Of a stretch of DNA of 17,588 nt, positions 1 through 6,809 are shown one piece after another. Within the stretch, counting starts at the first letter, position 1. Every line of letters begins with the position of its first letter. Under the pieces are notes generated by a model that saw only the letters and a program-made list of their open reading frames with translations, did not search any database and was not told the origin of the DNA. The DNA is from CAYUNA01 sp047629355. GTDB taxonomy: Bacteria; Bacteroidota; Bacteroidia; Chitinophagales; Saprospiraceae. The stretch lies in contig JBLHWU010000140.1 of the NCBI GenBank assembly GCA_047629355.1, forward strand, positions 1-17,588. The letters are read 5' to 3'. The translations under genes and the position numbers were made by a program.

Positions 1-301
1 TAATACTTTCATGCGATAGAATTATAGTAAATCACAATTGAAATCTATAAAATCCTGATTGTCAATTCAACTCAATTAAAATTCACCCTACTTTAATCGG
101 ACACTACTCAATTTTTTAAATGTCTAAAAAAGAAAAATAACTGCGCCATTTGGTTAATTTATTAATTTCCTACTATCTTAAAACCAGTTAAGACAAAGCA
201 CAAAAACGCATTTTTATTCGGAAATACGATGATTTAACACCAATTTACAAATCCTTTACATTTTTAGTTTTAAACTTAATTGCAAATTTACAAAACCTTC
301 A
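1..301. other. AT-rich intergenic region, no gene seen
   Basis: I see no credible coding region, RNA gene or strong hairpin here. It is very AT-rich and leads into the promoter of the TonB-dependent receptor. The reading frame of that receptor is open back to position 280, but the signal peptide and the promoter both place the start at 385. Confidence 0.5.
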
Positions 302-331
302 TTTCAACTTCATTTCTAAGTCTCACCTTTG
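302..331 (+). promoter_or_regulatory. Bacteroidota-type promoter of the TonB receptor
   Basis: CACCTTTG at 324-331 matches the Bacteroidota -7 box TAnnTTTG at all but the first base. TTTC at 302-305, 18 nt upstream, could be a weak -33 box. The expected transcription start falls near 338, giving a leader of about 45 nt before the ATG at 385. It lies inside the longer open frame from 280, which argues against that upstream start. Confidence 0.5.
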
Positions 332-384
332 CATCGAATTTAAGATATTACAGCAATTTAAAAACAAAAAAAATTCTAATCAAT

Positions 385-3249
385 ATGAAAAAGGTAATTT
401 TATCCTTTCTCAGCCTCTTGGCTATCCTCACCAGCATTTCTGCTCAAAACGGCACAATCGCCGGAAAAGTAATGGAATCTGACTCTGGTTTTGAAGTTAT
501 CGGTGGAACAATTATGGTTCTCGGTACAGATAATGGTACCGTGACTGATTTTGACGGTACCTACCAAATCAAAATCGAACCGGGTACTTATCAACTGGAA
601 TTTTCTTACGTTGGTATGGTTTCCCAAACGTTTGATGTAGAAGTGAAAGGTAGAGATTTGACTACTTTGGATGTGCAATTGGGTACCAGTTCGATTGATT
701 TAGGATTGGATATAACGGTGACGGCGAAGGCTTCGCGGACATCCGTAGCAGCGTTGATGACTTTGCAAAAGAAAGCGCCAACTGTAGTGGATGGTATCGG
801 TTCTCAGCAAATCGCGCAAAGTGGCGATAGCGATGTAGCCTCTGCAGTACGACGAGTAACGGGCGTGACAATCGAAGGTGGCAAATATGTTTACGTGCGT
901 GGATTGGGTGATCGATACAGCAAAACGACTTTGAATGGTGCGGAAATCCCAGGACTTGACCCGAATAGAAATACGGTTCAAATGGATTTATTTCCAACCA
1001 ACTTGGTAGACAATATATTAGTGTATAAAACTTTTGCACCAAACCTTCCAGGTGATTTTTCTGGTGGATTGGTAGATATTGCGACAAAAGATTTTCCTTC
1101 GCAATTTACCTTAAATGCTTCCGTAAGTGCAGGTTTTAATACCAATGTAACCTTTCAAGATGACTTTTTGACGTCTCCAACAAGTGGCACTGACTTCTTG
1201 GGTATGGATGATGGAAATCGTGCATTACCGCAAATTATTACGGACAATCAAAACAATTTTCCACAGTTTGGGGAAGGTTTGAGTAATTCAGATAAAGCAC
1301 AGGATATTGCAAATTTGACCAACTCTTTTGATAACAATTGGAAGCAATCGAACAAGACGCCGTTTTTAAATACAGGCTTTTCTGTTTCTGTTGGTGACCA
1401 AAAAGAATTATTTGGCAAGCCATTGGGCGTTATCGCAGCGTTGAGTTATGACCGTTCTTACAACGGGTATTCTAATGGCGAAACGGGTATTTATGAATTG
1501 ACGGCGCGAGTTGACCAAACGAATGTGTTGACTTCACAATTGTCGACAGTTGACCAAAAAGGCGTTGAAGAAGTGATTTGGGGTGGAATGTTGAGCACGT
1601 CTTTGAAAATCAATTCTAATAATAAATTAGGTTTGATGTTTATGCGCAACCAAAGCGGTACAAACTCGGTTACTTTTCAAGAAGGACAGAAGCGAAGAGA
1701 TGATCCAGACGATATTTTTCAAGCTCGAACTTGGGAGTATTTGGAGCGTAGTTTGACCACTGCACAAGCGAATGGTAAGCACGTTTTTGCGGATATGAAC
1801 AACGTTGCAATCGACTGGTTGGCATCTTATTCTATCTCTCAACAAGATGAGCCAGATTTGCGTTTTTTCACCAATCGTTACCGTCAAGATGACGACCGCT
1901 ACTTTTTGAAACCTTCGAGTGATGTTCCTGCGTCGCGTTTTGATAGAAATTTGAATCAAGCAAATATGGATACAAAAGTGAACGTTGCGATTCCATTTAA
2001 GCAATGGAATGGATTGAAATCTATGCTTCGTGTCGGTGGTTCGTATGTCTTCCGTGACCGTGAATTCCGAGAGTCTCGCTATAACTTTAATAGCGGTTCT
2101 TTCTCTTTTCCAAATGGTGATGTAGCAACGTATTTTGACCCTGAAAACTTGATTCAAGCGAATGACGCTGGCTATACCAATCCTGGTGATGGAATTTATG
2201 TTTCTTCCAATTTCCGACAAGCGAATAACTACAATGCAGACCAAACCGTAATGGCGGGTTACTTGATGGCAGAGTTGCCTTTGACGGCGAAATTGCGAGC
2301 AGTAACAGGCGCAAGAGTAGAAACGACGGCGGTTCGACTGGAGACTTTTGATAAAGACATTACCTTGTCAACCTACCCAAAATTGGATGGGGAGCAAAAA
2401 TTAATTGACCAAGTTGACGTATTGCCATCGTTGAATTTGAACTACGAAATCAATGATGATATGAAAATTCGGATGGCATTCAACCGTACGTTGGCGCGCC
2501 CAACTTTCCGTGAAATTGCACCGTTTGCGTCTCAGCGAATTGGCTATGTAGAAGTTGGTAATCCTGACTTGCAGCGTACTTTGATTGACAATATTGATGC
2601 CCGTTGGGAATTGTTTGCTGGTGGTGGCGAAATGTTCTCTTTGAGTGGGTTTTATAAAGGTTTTCAAAACCCAATTGAGCGTACTTTTAATCCAGAAGCT
2701 GGAAATACGGAGATTACTTGGAGAAATGTAGAAGATGCGTTTTTGTTCGGTGGAGAAATCGAAGTTCGTAAAAATTTAGGCTTTATAAACGATATTTTTG
2801 TACCCTTCTCTTTAAATGCTAACTTCTCTTACATTTATTCTGAAACGAAAATTTCGGAGCAAGAATTGGCTTTAATTCGTGCCAACGACCCGAATGCAGA
2901 AGATACTCGTGAAATGTTCGGACAAGCACCTTACGTTGGTAACTTGTTGCTGTCTTACAAATCTGAAAAAGACTTGATGGCAAACTTGGCATTCAACATT
3001 GTAGGTGACCGAATTACGGTAATCACACCAGGCGCAACACCAAATTATTACCAGCGTCCACAGCCTTCTTTGAACTTCAACATCGCGAAGCAATTCACGA
3101 ATGGCTTCAAAGTAAAATTGGCTGCCAACAACTTGTTGAACGCAAATTATAGGGAAACAGCAGAATTTAAAGGCGTGGAATACGCTATCCAAACTCAAGA
3201 AATCGGACGAACTTTTTCAGTTAGTTTAAGCTACAACTTAGCGAATTAA
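385..3249 (+). CDS. TonB-dependent receptor with carboxypeptidase-regulatory-like N-terminal domain
   Basis: This is an outer-membrane beta-barrel receptor, expected to import a bulky ligand using TonB/ExbBD energy; the ligand is unknown. Numbered from the ATG at 385 (954 residues), it has a signal peptide MKKVILSFLSLLAILTSISA, a CarboxypepD_reg-like beta-sandwich at about 22-99 (GTIAGKV...), a plug domain at about 129-238 with the motif VYVRGLGDRYSKTTLNG at 169-185 and SGGLVDI near its end, then a long barrel rich in alternating aromatic strands. The frame is open upstream to 280, but those residues would precede the signal peptide and overlap the promoter, so I reject that start. No SusD-like partner follows: the gene ends at a strong terminator, so it is not a SusCD pair. 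Plugs with VRGLGDRY are known in receptors of many Bacteroidota and Proteobacteria; ligand assignment from sequence alone is not possible. Confidence 0.93.
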   Translation: MKKVILSFLSLLAILTSISAQNGTIAGKVMESDSGFEVIGGTIMVLGTDNGTVTDFDGTYQIKIEPGTYQLEFSYVGMVSQTFDVEVKGRDLTTLDVQLGTSSIDLGLDITVTAKASRTSVAALMTLQKKAPTVVDGIGSQQIAQSGDSDVASAVRRVTGVTIEGGKYVYVRGLGDRYSKTTLNGAEIPGLDPNRNTVQMDLFPTNLVDNILVYKTFAPNLPGDFSGGLVDIATKDFPSQFTLNASVSAGFNTNVTFQDDFLTSPTSGTDFLGMDDGNRALPQIITDNQNNFPQFGEGLSNSDKAQDIANLTNSFDNNWKQSNKTPFLNTGFSVSVGDQKELFGKPLGVIAALSYDRSYNGYSNGETGIYELTARVDQTNVLTSQLSTVDQKGVEEVIWGGMLSTSLKINSNNKLGLMFMRNQSGTNSVTFQEGQKRRDDPDDIFQARTWEYLERSLTTAQANGKHVFADMNNVAIDWLASYSISQQDEPDLRFFTNRYRQDDDRYFLKPSSDVPASRFDRNLNQANMDTKVNVAIPFKQWNGLKSMLRVGGSYVFRDREFRESRYNFNSGSFSFPNGDVATYFDPENLIQANDAGYTNPGDGIYVSSNFRQANNYNADQTVMAGYLMAELPLTAKLRAVTGARVETTAVRLETFDKDITLSTYPKLDGEQKLIDQVDVLPSLNLNYEINDDMKIRMAFNRTLARPTFREIAPFASQRIGYVEVGNPDLQRTLIDNIDARWELFAGGGEMFSLSGFYKGFQNPIERTFNPEAGNTEITWRNVEDAFLFGGEIEVRKNLGFINDIFVPFSLNANFSYIYSETKISEQELALIRANDPNAEDTREMFGQAPYVGNLLLSYKSEKDLMANLAFNIVGDRITVITPGATPNYYQRPQPSLNFNIAKQFTNGFKVKLAANNLLNANYRETAEFKGVEYAIQTQEIGRTFSVSLSYNLAN

Positions 3250-3273
3250 TTGAATGTTTTTTTGCTGTAATCA

Positions 3274-3311
3274 AGCAGACTGTGCCACTGGTGCAGTCTG
3301 CTTTTCTTTTT
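3274..3311 (+). terminator. Rho-independent terminator of the TonB receptor
   Basis: AGCAGACTG (3274-3282) pairs perfectly with CAGTCTGCT (3294-3302), with an inner CAC/GTG extension. It is followed by a T-rich run to about 3311. It lies 25 nt after the receptor stop codon. Confidence 0.88.
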
Positions 3312-3322
3312 AAAAAGGGAGT

Positions 3323-3367
3323 TTGAGGGACAAGAAAAATTTTGCAAAAACCTTTTTTGTCCCTCAA
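3323..3367. repeat. Perfect 11-bp inverted repeat after the terminator
   Basis: TTGAGGGACAA (3323-3333) and TTGTCCCTCAA (3357-3367) are perfect reverse complements around a 23-nt A/T-rich loop. It sits just downstream of a complete terminator, so it is not needed for that role. It may be a second terminator, an RNA hairpin or a repeat remnant. Confidence 0.6.
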
Positions 3368-3465
3368 TATTTTACCCGCACTGCCACAGGTAATGCGCAA
3401 TATTTTTATTATTTATTTTTTTTATATCTTCTAAAAAATCCCAATTTCAAAAGCTAGTTTTTTCC

Positions 3466-3489
3466 TACCTTGCGAAAAACTTATCGCAA
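3466..3489 (+). promoter_or_regulatory. Possible -7 box and overlapping palindrome before the monooxygenase
   Basis: TACCTTGC (3466-3473) resembles the Bacteroidota -7 box TAnnTTTG with two changes. An inverted repeat TTGCGA (3470-3475) / TCGCAA (3484-3489) overlaps it and ends 2 nt before the ATG at 3492. The placement would suit an operator or a hairpin masking the start codon, but this is inference. Confidence 0.3.
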
Positions 3490-3491
3490 AA

Positions 3492-4943
3492 ATGACCTAT
3501 TCAGCAATCATTATCGGCACTGGTTTTTCAGGATTAGCCATGGCTATCAAATTGAAAGAACGCGGCATTCACAACTTCTTAATATTAGAAAAAGCCACTG
3601 AAATCGGCGGCACTTGGCGAGAAAACACTTACCCCGGCGCAGAGTGTGATGTCCCTTCCGCTTTGTACAGTTACTCGTTTGAGCCCTATCCCGATTGGGA
3701 ATATAAATGGTCGCACCAACCCCAGATTTTAAGATATTTGAAATACTGTGTGCAGAAATACGAGCTATATCCGCACATTCGTTTTGGTCAAAAATTGGTA
3801 GCGGCAACTTGGGAAAATGACGCTAAAATTTGGCAAGTTGAAACAGCAGATGGCAGCATTTTTCAAACCAAAAACCTCATCACTGCAGTTGGGCAACTCC
3901 ACTACCCTTCTACGCCTAATTTTAAAGGTAAAGATACCTTTCAAGGCGAAATTTTTCATTCTGCAAAATGGAATCATGACCTTGATTTATCCAACAAAAC
4001 GATTGGTGTAATTGGCAATGCGGCAAGTGCCGTTCAGTTCATTCCTGAAATTGCAGAAAAAGCAAAAAAAATCGTCGTTTTTCAGCGTTCTGCCAATTGG
4101 CTATTGCCTAAACAAGACCGGCTGTATCAGCAATGGGAAAAGAATTTGGTGCGCCGTTTTCCATTCATTTTAAAACTTTACCGACTCAAAATTTGGCTAC
4201 TCGGCGGTGCCTTATTTTTGATGATGAAAAACGGCAATAACTGGTTACGCAATTTTTATCAATGGCAATCTAAACGGTATATTCGCCGCGAAATTGATGA
4301 CCCTATTTTACAAAAAAAGCTAATCCCGAAGTATCCAATGGGTGCGAAACGCTTGCTTTTTTCCGATAATTATTACACTGCGCTTAATCGCGAAAATGTG
4401 GAAGTTTTAACTGGTGGAATTGATGAAATCACGGAATCAGGCGTTATTTTAAAAAATAGCAATTCACAACCTTTAGATATTTTAATTTATAGCACTGGTT
4501 TCAAAACCAATCCCTTTTTAATGGGTTTACAACTCGTTGGACGAGATGGATTGACGATTCAAAATGCGTGGAAAGACAGTCCAAAAAACTACCTCGGCAT
4601 GACCGTTTCGGGCTTTCCAAATTTCTTTATCATGTATGGTCCAAATACAAATTTGGGGCACAATTCCATTATTTTGATGAGTGAAGCACAGGCAAAATAC
4701 ATTGCAGAATGTATTTTTGAAATGGGAAAAAAGGATTGGCAATCTTTAGAAGTTAAGCCTGAAATCGTTGAGCAATACGACACTGAAATTCAAGCCCGTT
4801 TATCCAAAATGATATGGGCGACGATTGGCAATAGTTGGTATCAATCTGCCAATGGAAATATTCCTAATAATTTTCCAGGTAGAACGATGGAATATCGACG
4901 ACGGACGCGGAAGGTTGATTTTTCGGAGTATCTAATTGAATGA
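3492..4943 (+). CDS. Baeyer-Villiger-type flavin-containing monooxygenase
   Basis: The predicted 483-residue cytosolic FAD/NADPH enzyme would insert one oxygen from O2 into a ketone or similar substrate (ester/lactone formation) or oxidise a heteroatom. Visible motifs are GTGFSG at 9-14 (FAD Rossmann loop), GGTW at 39-42 followed by the YPGAECDVPS segment typical of Baeyer-Villiger enzymes, the family fingerprint FxGxxxHxxxW as FQGEIFHSAKW at 150-160, and a second Rossmann loop GNAASA at 175-180. The last is slightly unusual because the middle glycine of GxGxxA/S is alanine. QRSANW at 198-203 is also typical of the family. Length is normal. It has its own weak promoter and is followed by a repeat-rich gap rather than a pathway gene, so the substrate cannot be inferred from neighbours. 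Confidence 0.9.
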   Translation: MTYSAIIIGTGFSGLAMAIKLKERGIHNFLILEKATEIGGTWRENTYPGAECDVPSALYSYSFEPYPDWEYKWSHQPQILRYLKYCVQKYELYPHIRFGQKLVAATWENDAKIWQVETADGSIFQTKNLITAVGQLHYPSTPNFKGKDTFQGEIFHSAKWNHDLDLSNKTIGVIGNAASAVQFIPEIAEKAKKIVVFQRSANWLLPKQDRLYQQWEKNLVRRFPFILKLYRLKIWLLGGALFLMMKNGNNWLRNFYQWQSKRYIRREIDDPILQKKLIPKYPMGAKRLLFSDNYYTALNRENVEVLTGGIDEITESGVILKNSNSQPLDILIYSTGFKTNPFLMGLQLVGRDGLTIQNAWKDSPKNYLGMTVSGFPNFFIMYGPNTNLGHNSIILMSEAQAKYIAECIFEMGKKDWQSLEVKPEIVEQYDTEIQARLSKMIWATIGNSWYQSANGNIPNNFPGRTMEYRRRTRKVDFSEYLIE

Positions 4944-5042
4944 CTTCCCCACGCGGTCAGTTTCCCCGACCTCTTGGGTTGACAGATACTTTCAACAGAA
5001 AAACTACTCAATCTCAACAAAGGTTACTAAATATTAAGCTGT
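4944..5042. other. Gap after monooxygenase with one weak degenerate hairpin
   Basis: I see no gene. GTTGA (4979-4983) and TCAAC (4992-4996) could form a weak stem resembling a decayed copy of the hairpins at 5119-5212. No clear terminator follows the monooxygenase. Confidence 0.35.
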
Positions 5043-5212
5043 AATCTCGAAGAGATTGAATATGAATAACCGCAAATGCAATCTGCGGAAAGCAACGAAG
5101 TATGCAGCAACTCTGAAGGAGTTGAATTATACTTGCTACATTCAACTCATAGTAGACTTAGCAACTTTTTTTGGGATTTCCCAAGTTGAATTATACTTGC
5201 TACATTCAACTC
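5043..5212. repeat. REP-like cluster of palindromes with a 29-bp direct repeat
   Basis: Five short palindromic units lie in tandem: AATCTC/GAGATT (5043-5057), CCGCA/TGCGG (5070-5088), CAACTC/GAGTTG (5108-5124), GAGTTGAAT/ATTCAACTC (5119-5127 with 5140-5148), and TTGGGA/TCCCAA (5171-5184). A 29-bp stretch is identical at 5120-5148 and 5184-5212, each copy itself a hairpin. This is the look of Bacteroidota REP-like intergenic repeats, which in other bacteria are mobilised by RAYT (IS200/IS605-like) transposases; that mechanism is inference, and no transposase is in the window. Confidence 0.7.
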
Positions 5213-5264
5213 CTTCAGCGTTGGGACGTACTTTTTACTGTCTTCAGGTTTCATCCGAGTCTAT

Positions 5265-5504
5265 TTATATTTGGTAGTGCTACAAATGTGCACCACCATT
5301 TATTGAAAAAATGATTTATTACCGTGTAAACGAAGGTTCTTTTAAGTTTGAGCAGCGAGAAAATCGTAAGATTTTCGAGCTTCCAAAAACACCGTGCGCG
5401 TTGCCTGCGGCAACGCGGGAGGGGTATTAAGGGATAAAAATCCCTTTGATAAACAAAAGCACCTAAACTGTAAAAGTGCGCATTTGTGGCACTACCTTAT
5501 ATTT
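5265..5504. mobile_element. MITE-like non-autonomous element with 8-bp target duplication
   Basis: Inverted ends at 5273-5293 and 5476-5496 match at 19 of 21 positions; the outer end reads GGTAGTGC on the left and GCACTACC on the right. Perfect direct repeats TTATATTT abut both ends (5265-5272 and 5497-5504), as expected of an 8-bp target-site duplication. The 224-bp interior has no transposase, but carries hairpins GAAAATC/GATTTTC (5359-5376), CGCGTTGCC/GGCAACGCG (5397-5417) and AAGGGAT/ATCCCTT (5429-5446). It is best read as a MITE moved in trans. An 8-bp duplication is made by several IS families (for example IS1595, ISL3, IS66, IS256), so I do not assign a parent. Confidence 0.8.
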
Positions 5505-5514
5505 AACTACTTCG

Positions 5515-5529
5515 TAGTTTTTCGCAGCG
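5515..5529. repeat. Short palindrome AACTAC/GTAGTT
   Basis: AACTAC (5515-5520) and GTAGTT (5524-5529) form a 6-bp stem with a TTC loop just outside the MITE. It resembles the units at 5043-5212, so the MITE may have landed inside the REP-like cluster. The rest of the stretch to 5617 shows only a weak promoter-like GAAGTTTG at 5563-5570. Confidence 0.4.
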
Positions 5530-5617
5530 TACCATTAGTTATAAGTATCAGAGAAAAGCTAAGAAGTTTGGAAAACTAACCGCTTAGAAAGAAACGCAAA
5601 ACAGATAAATTTCAATT

Positions 5618-6481
5618 ATGGAAACCATCCAAAAATTAATCGAACTCCTAACCCTTCAACCACTTGGCGACAACAAATTCCAAGGCAACAATTTCAAAAC
5701 TTGGTGGGGTCGCGTCTTTGGTGGTCAGGTTTTGGGACAAGCCTTGCACGCAGCATATCAGACCGTTCCCGAAGACCGATTTGCGCATTCGATGCACGGT
5801 TATTTCATTTTATCTGGTGACATTAATGAACCGATTATTTATGAAGTTGATACAATTCGAGATGGCGGAAGTTTCACCACTCGACGGGTAGTAGCAATGC
5901 AAAAAGGACGAGCGATTTTCAATATGTCGGCGTCTTTCCAACTCAAACAGGATGGATTTGACCACCAAATTACGATGCCAAATGTCTTGCCACCAGAAGT
6001 TTTATTGGAAGATATTGACCAATTGAAAGATTTGGAAAAACAAGACCCATTGCTCTATAAACGTTTTTCAAAAATGCACCAACGTGCCTTTGAATTTAAG
6101 CCGGTAGAAAAATTTGACCTTTTAAAAAATAGACGTCCGTATCAACATATTTGGATGAAATCGGATAAGAAAATTGATGTAAATTTGCCGATGCAGCATC
6201 AGCTATTGGCGTATGTTTCGGATTATAACTTACTGGCAACCGCCGCTTTACCGCACCAAGAAAATGGCAAACGAGCGAATTTATTTTTTGCCAGTTTAGA
6301 CCATGCGATTTGGTTTCACCGCGATTTTCGAATGGATGAATGGTTGTTGTCGGCGATGGATAGTCCGAGTGCGAGCAATGCACGAGGGTTTTCGCGAGGG
6401 AATATTTTTGATTTGGAAGGACGATTGGTGGCGTCGGTGGTGCAGGAAGGATTGATTCGAGAGAAGGGGAAAAAATCTTGA
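5618..6481 (+). CDS. tesB: Acyl-CoA thioesterase II (TesB family)
   Basis: It hydrolyses acyl-CoA to free fatty acid and CoA in the cytosol. The 287-residue protein has the double hot-dog layout of TesB: an N-terminal half with WWGRVFGGQVLGQAL (about 29-43) and HSMHGYFI (57-64), and a C-terminal half with AYVSDYNLLATA, SLDHAIWFHR and VVQEGLIR. The residues matching the Asp-Thr/Ser-Gln active site of E. coli TesB are D202, S226 and Q276. Length equals the usual family size. The start is the ATG directly before the first conserved helix. It lies downstream of the MITE and 100 nt upstream of the peptide/MNIO pair on the same strand; I see no terminator in that gap, so read-through is possible, but a functional link is not evident. 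Confidence 0.93.
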   Translation: METIQKLIELLTLQPLGDNKFQGNNFKTWWGRVFGGQVLGQALHAAYQTVPEDRFAHSMHGYFILSGDINEPIIYEVDTIRDGGSFTTRRVVAMQKGRAIFNMSASFQLKQDGFDHQITMPNVLPPEVLLEDIDQLKDLEKQDPLLYKRFSKMHQRAFEFKPVEKFDLLKNRRPYQHIWMKSDKKIDVNLPMQHQLLAYVSDYNLLATAALPHQENGKRANLFFASLDHAIWFHRDFRMDEWLLSAMDSPSASNARGFSRGNIFDLEGRLVASVVQEGLIREKGKKS

Positions 6482-6581
6482 ATTTTCAGTTAAAATACCT
6501 CTCTACCCAACTATATTTTAAAAATCAACGTCTTACTATTTATATTACGCAAACAATTTTCTAATTTAAAAAAAGTAAGAT

Positions 6582-6785
6582 ATGAAATTATCAAAAAAAT
6601 TGCTGCAAGCGATGACCGTTGGTTTAGCAATCGGTGCAGTTACCGTGACCATCTCTTGTGATTCCTTAAGAGAAACGACTGATGTTACGCCAAAAAAACT
6701 AAAATGTACGGATGCCTGTGATATGAAGTGTACGAGTGACCATGAAGTTCCAGAATTTGATTGTCCAGCTTGTGGAATGGGCTAA
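6582..6785 (+). CDS. Putative Cys-rich RiPP precursor peptide with lipoprotein-like signal sequence
   Basis: This 67-residue protein starts with a Lys-rich, hydrophobic segment (MKLSKKLLQAMTVGLAIGAV) ending in TVTISC, a plausible though non-canonical lipobox with C26 as the lipidated residue. After a short linker, the tail holds five more cysteines: C42, C46, C50, C61 and C64, spaced C-x3-C-x3-C-x10-C-x2-C, and ends CGMG. The gene begins after an A-rich ribosome-binding region typical of Bacteroidota and is followed after 24 nt by a DUF692/MNIO enzyme. Known MNIO partners are small Cys- or Asp-containing precursor peptides, and the bufferins, which have Sec signals, show that such precursors can be exported. 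I therefore infer it is the substrate of the next gene, possibly a metal-binding envelope peptide. Alternatively it is an unmodified Cys-rich lipoprotein. Existence of the gene is well supported; the RiPP role is inference. Confidence 0.78.
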   Translation: MKLSKKLLQAMTVGLAIGAVTVTISCDSLRETTDVTPKKLKCTDACDMKCTSDHEVPEFDCPACGMG

Positions 6786-6809
6786 AATATCACAAGACCA
6801 TTTATTATC

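Noticed and set aside
280..384. In-frame N-terminal extension of the first TonB receptor
   Set aside because: It would place the signal peptide internally and overlaps the promoter-like box at 324-331; the ATG at 385 is followed by a normal signal peptide.
1627..2244. 205-codon minus-strand open frame inside the TonB receptor gene
   Set aside because: It is antisense to a well-supported coding region, with an unlikely composition and no recognisable domain.
385..3249. SusC of a SusCD polysaccharide-utilisation pair
   Set aside because: No SusD-like gene or glycoside hydrolase follows; the gene is closed by a terminator and followed by a monooxygenase.
5043..5212. Possible CRISPR array
   Set aside because: Only two copies of the 29-bp unit, the units are palindromic and adjoining palindromes differ, and no cas gene is present.
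5056..5277. 73-codon open frame across the REP-like cluster
   Set aside because: It consists of translated repeats with hairpins and runs into the MITE; no protein character is seen.
5394..5579. 61-codon open frame starting in the MITE and ending outside it
   Set aside because: It crosses the element border and its target duplication, so it is a chance frame rather than a transposase remnant I can recognise.
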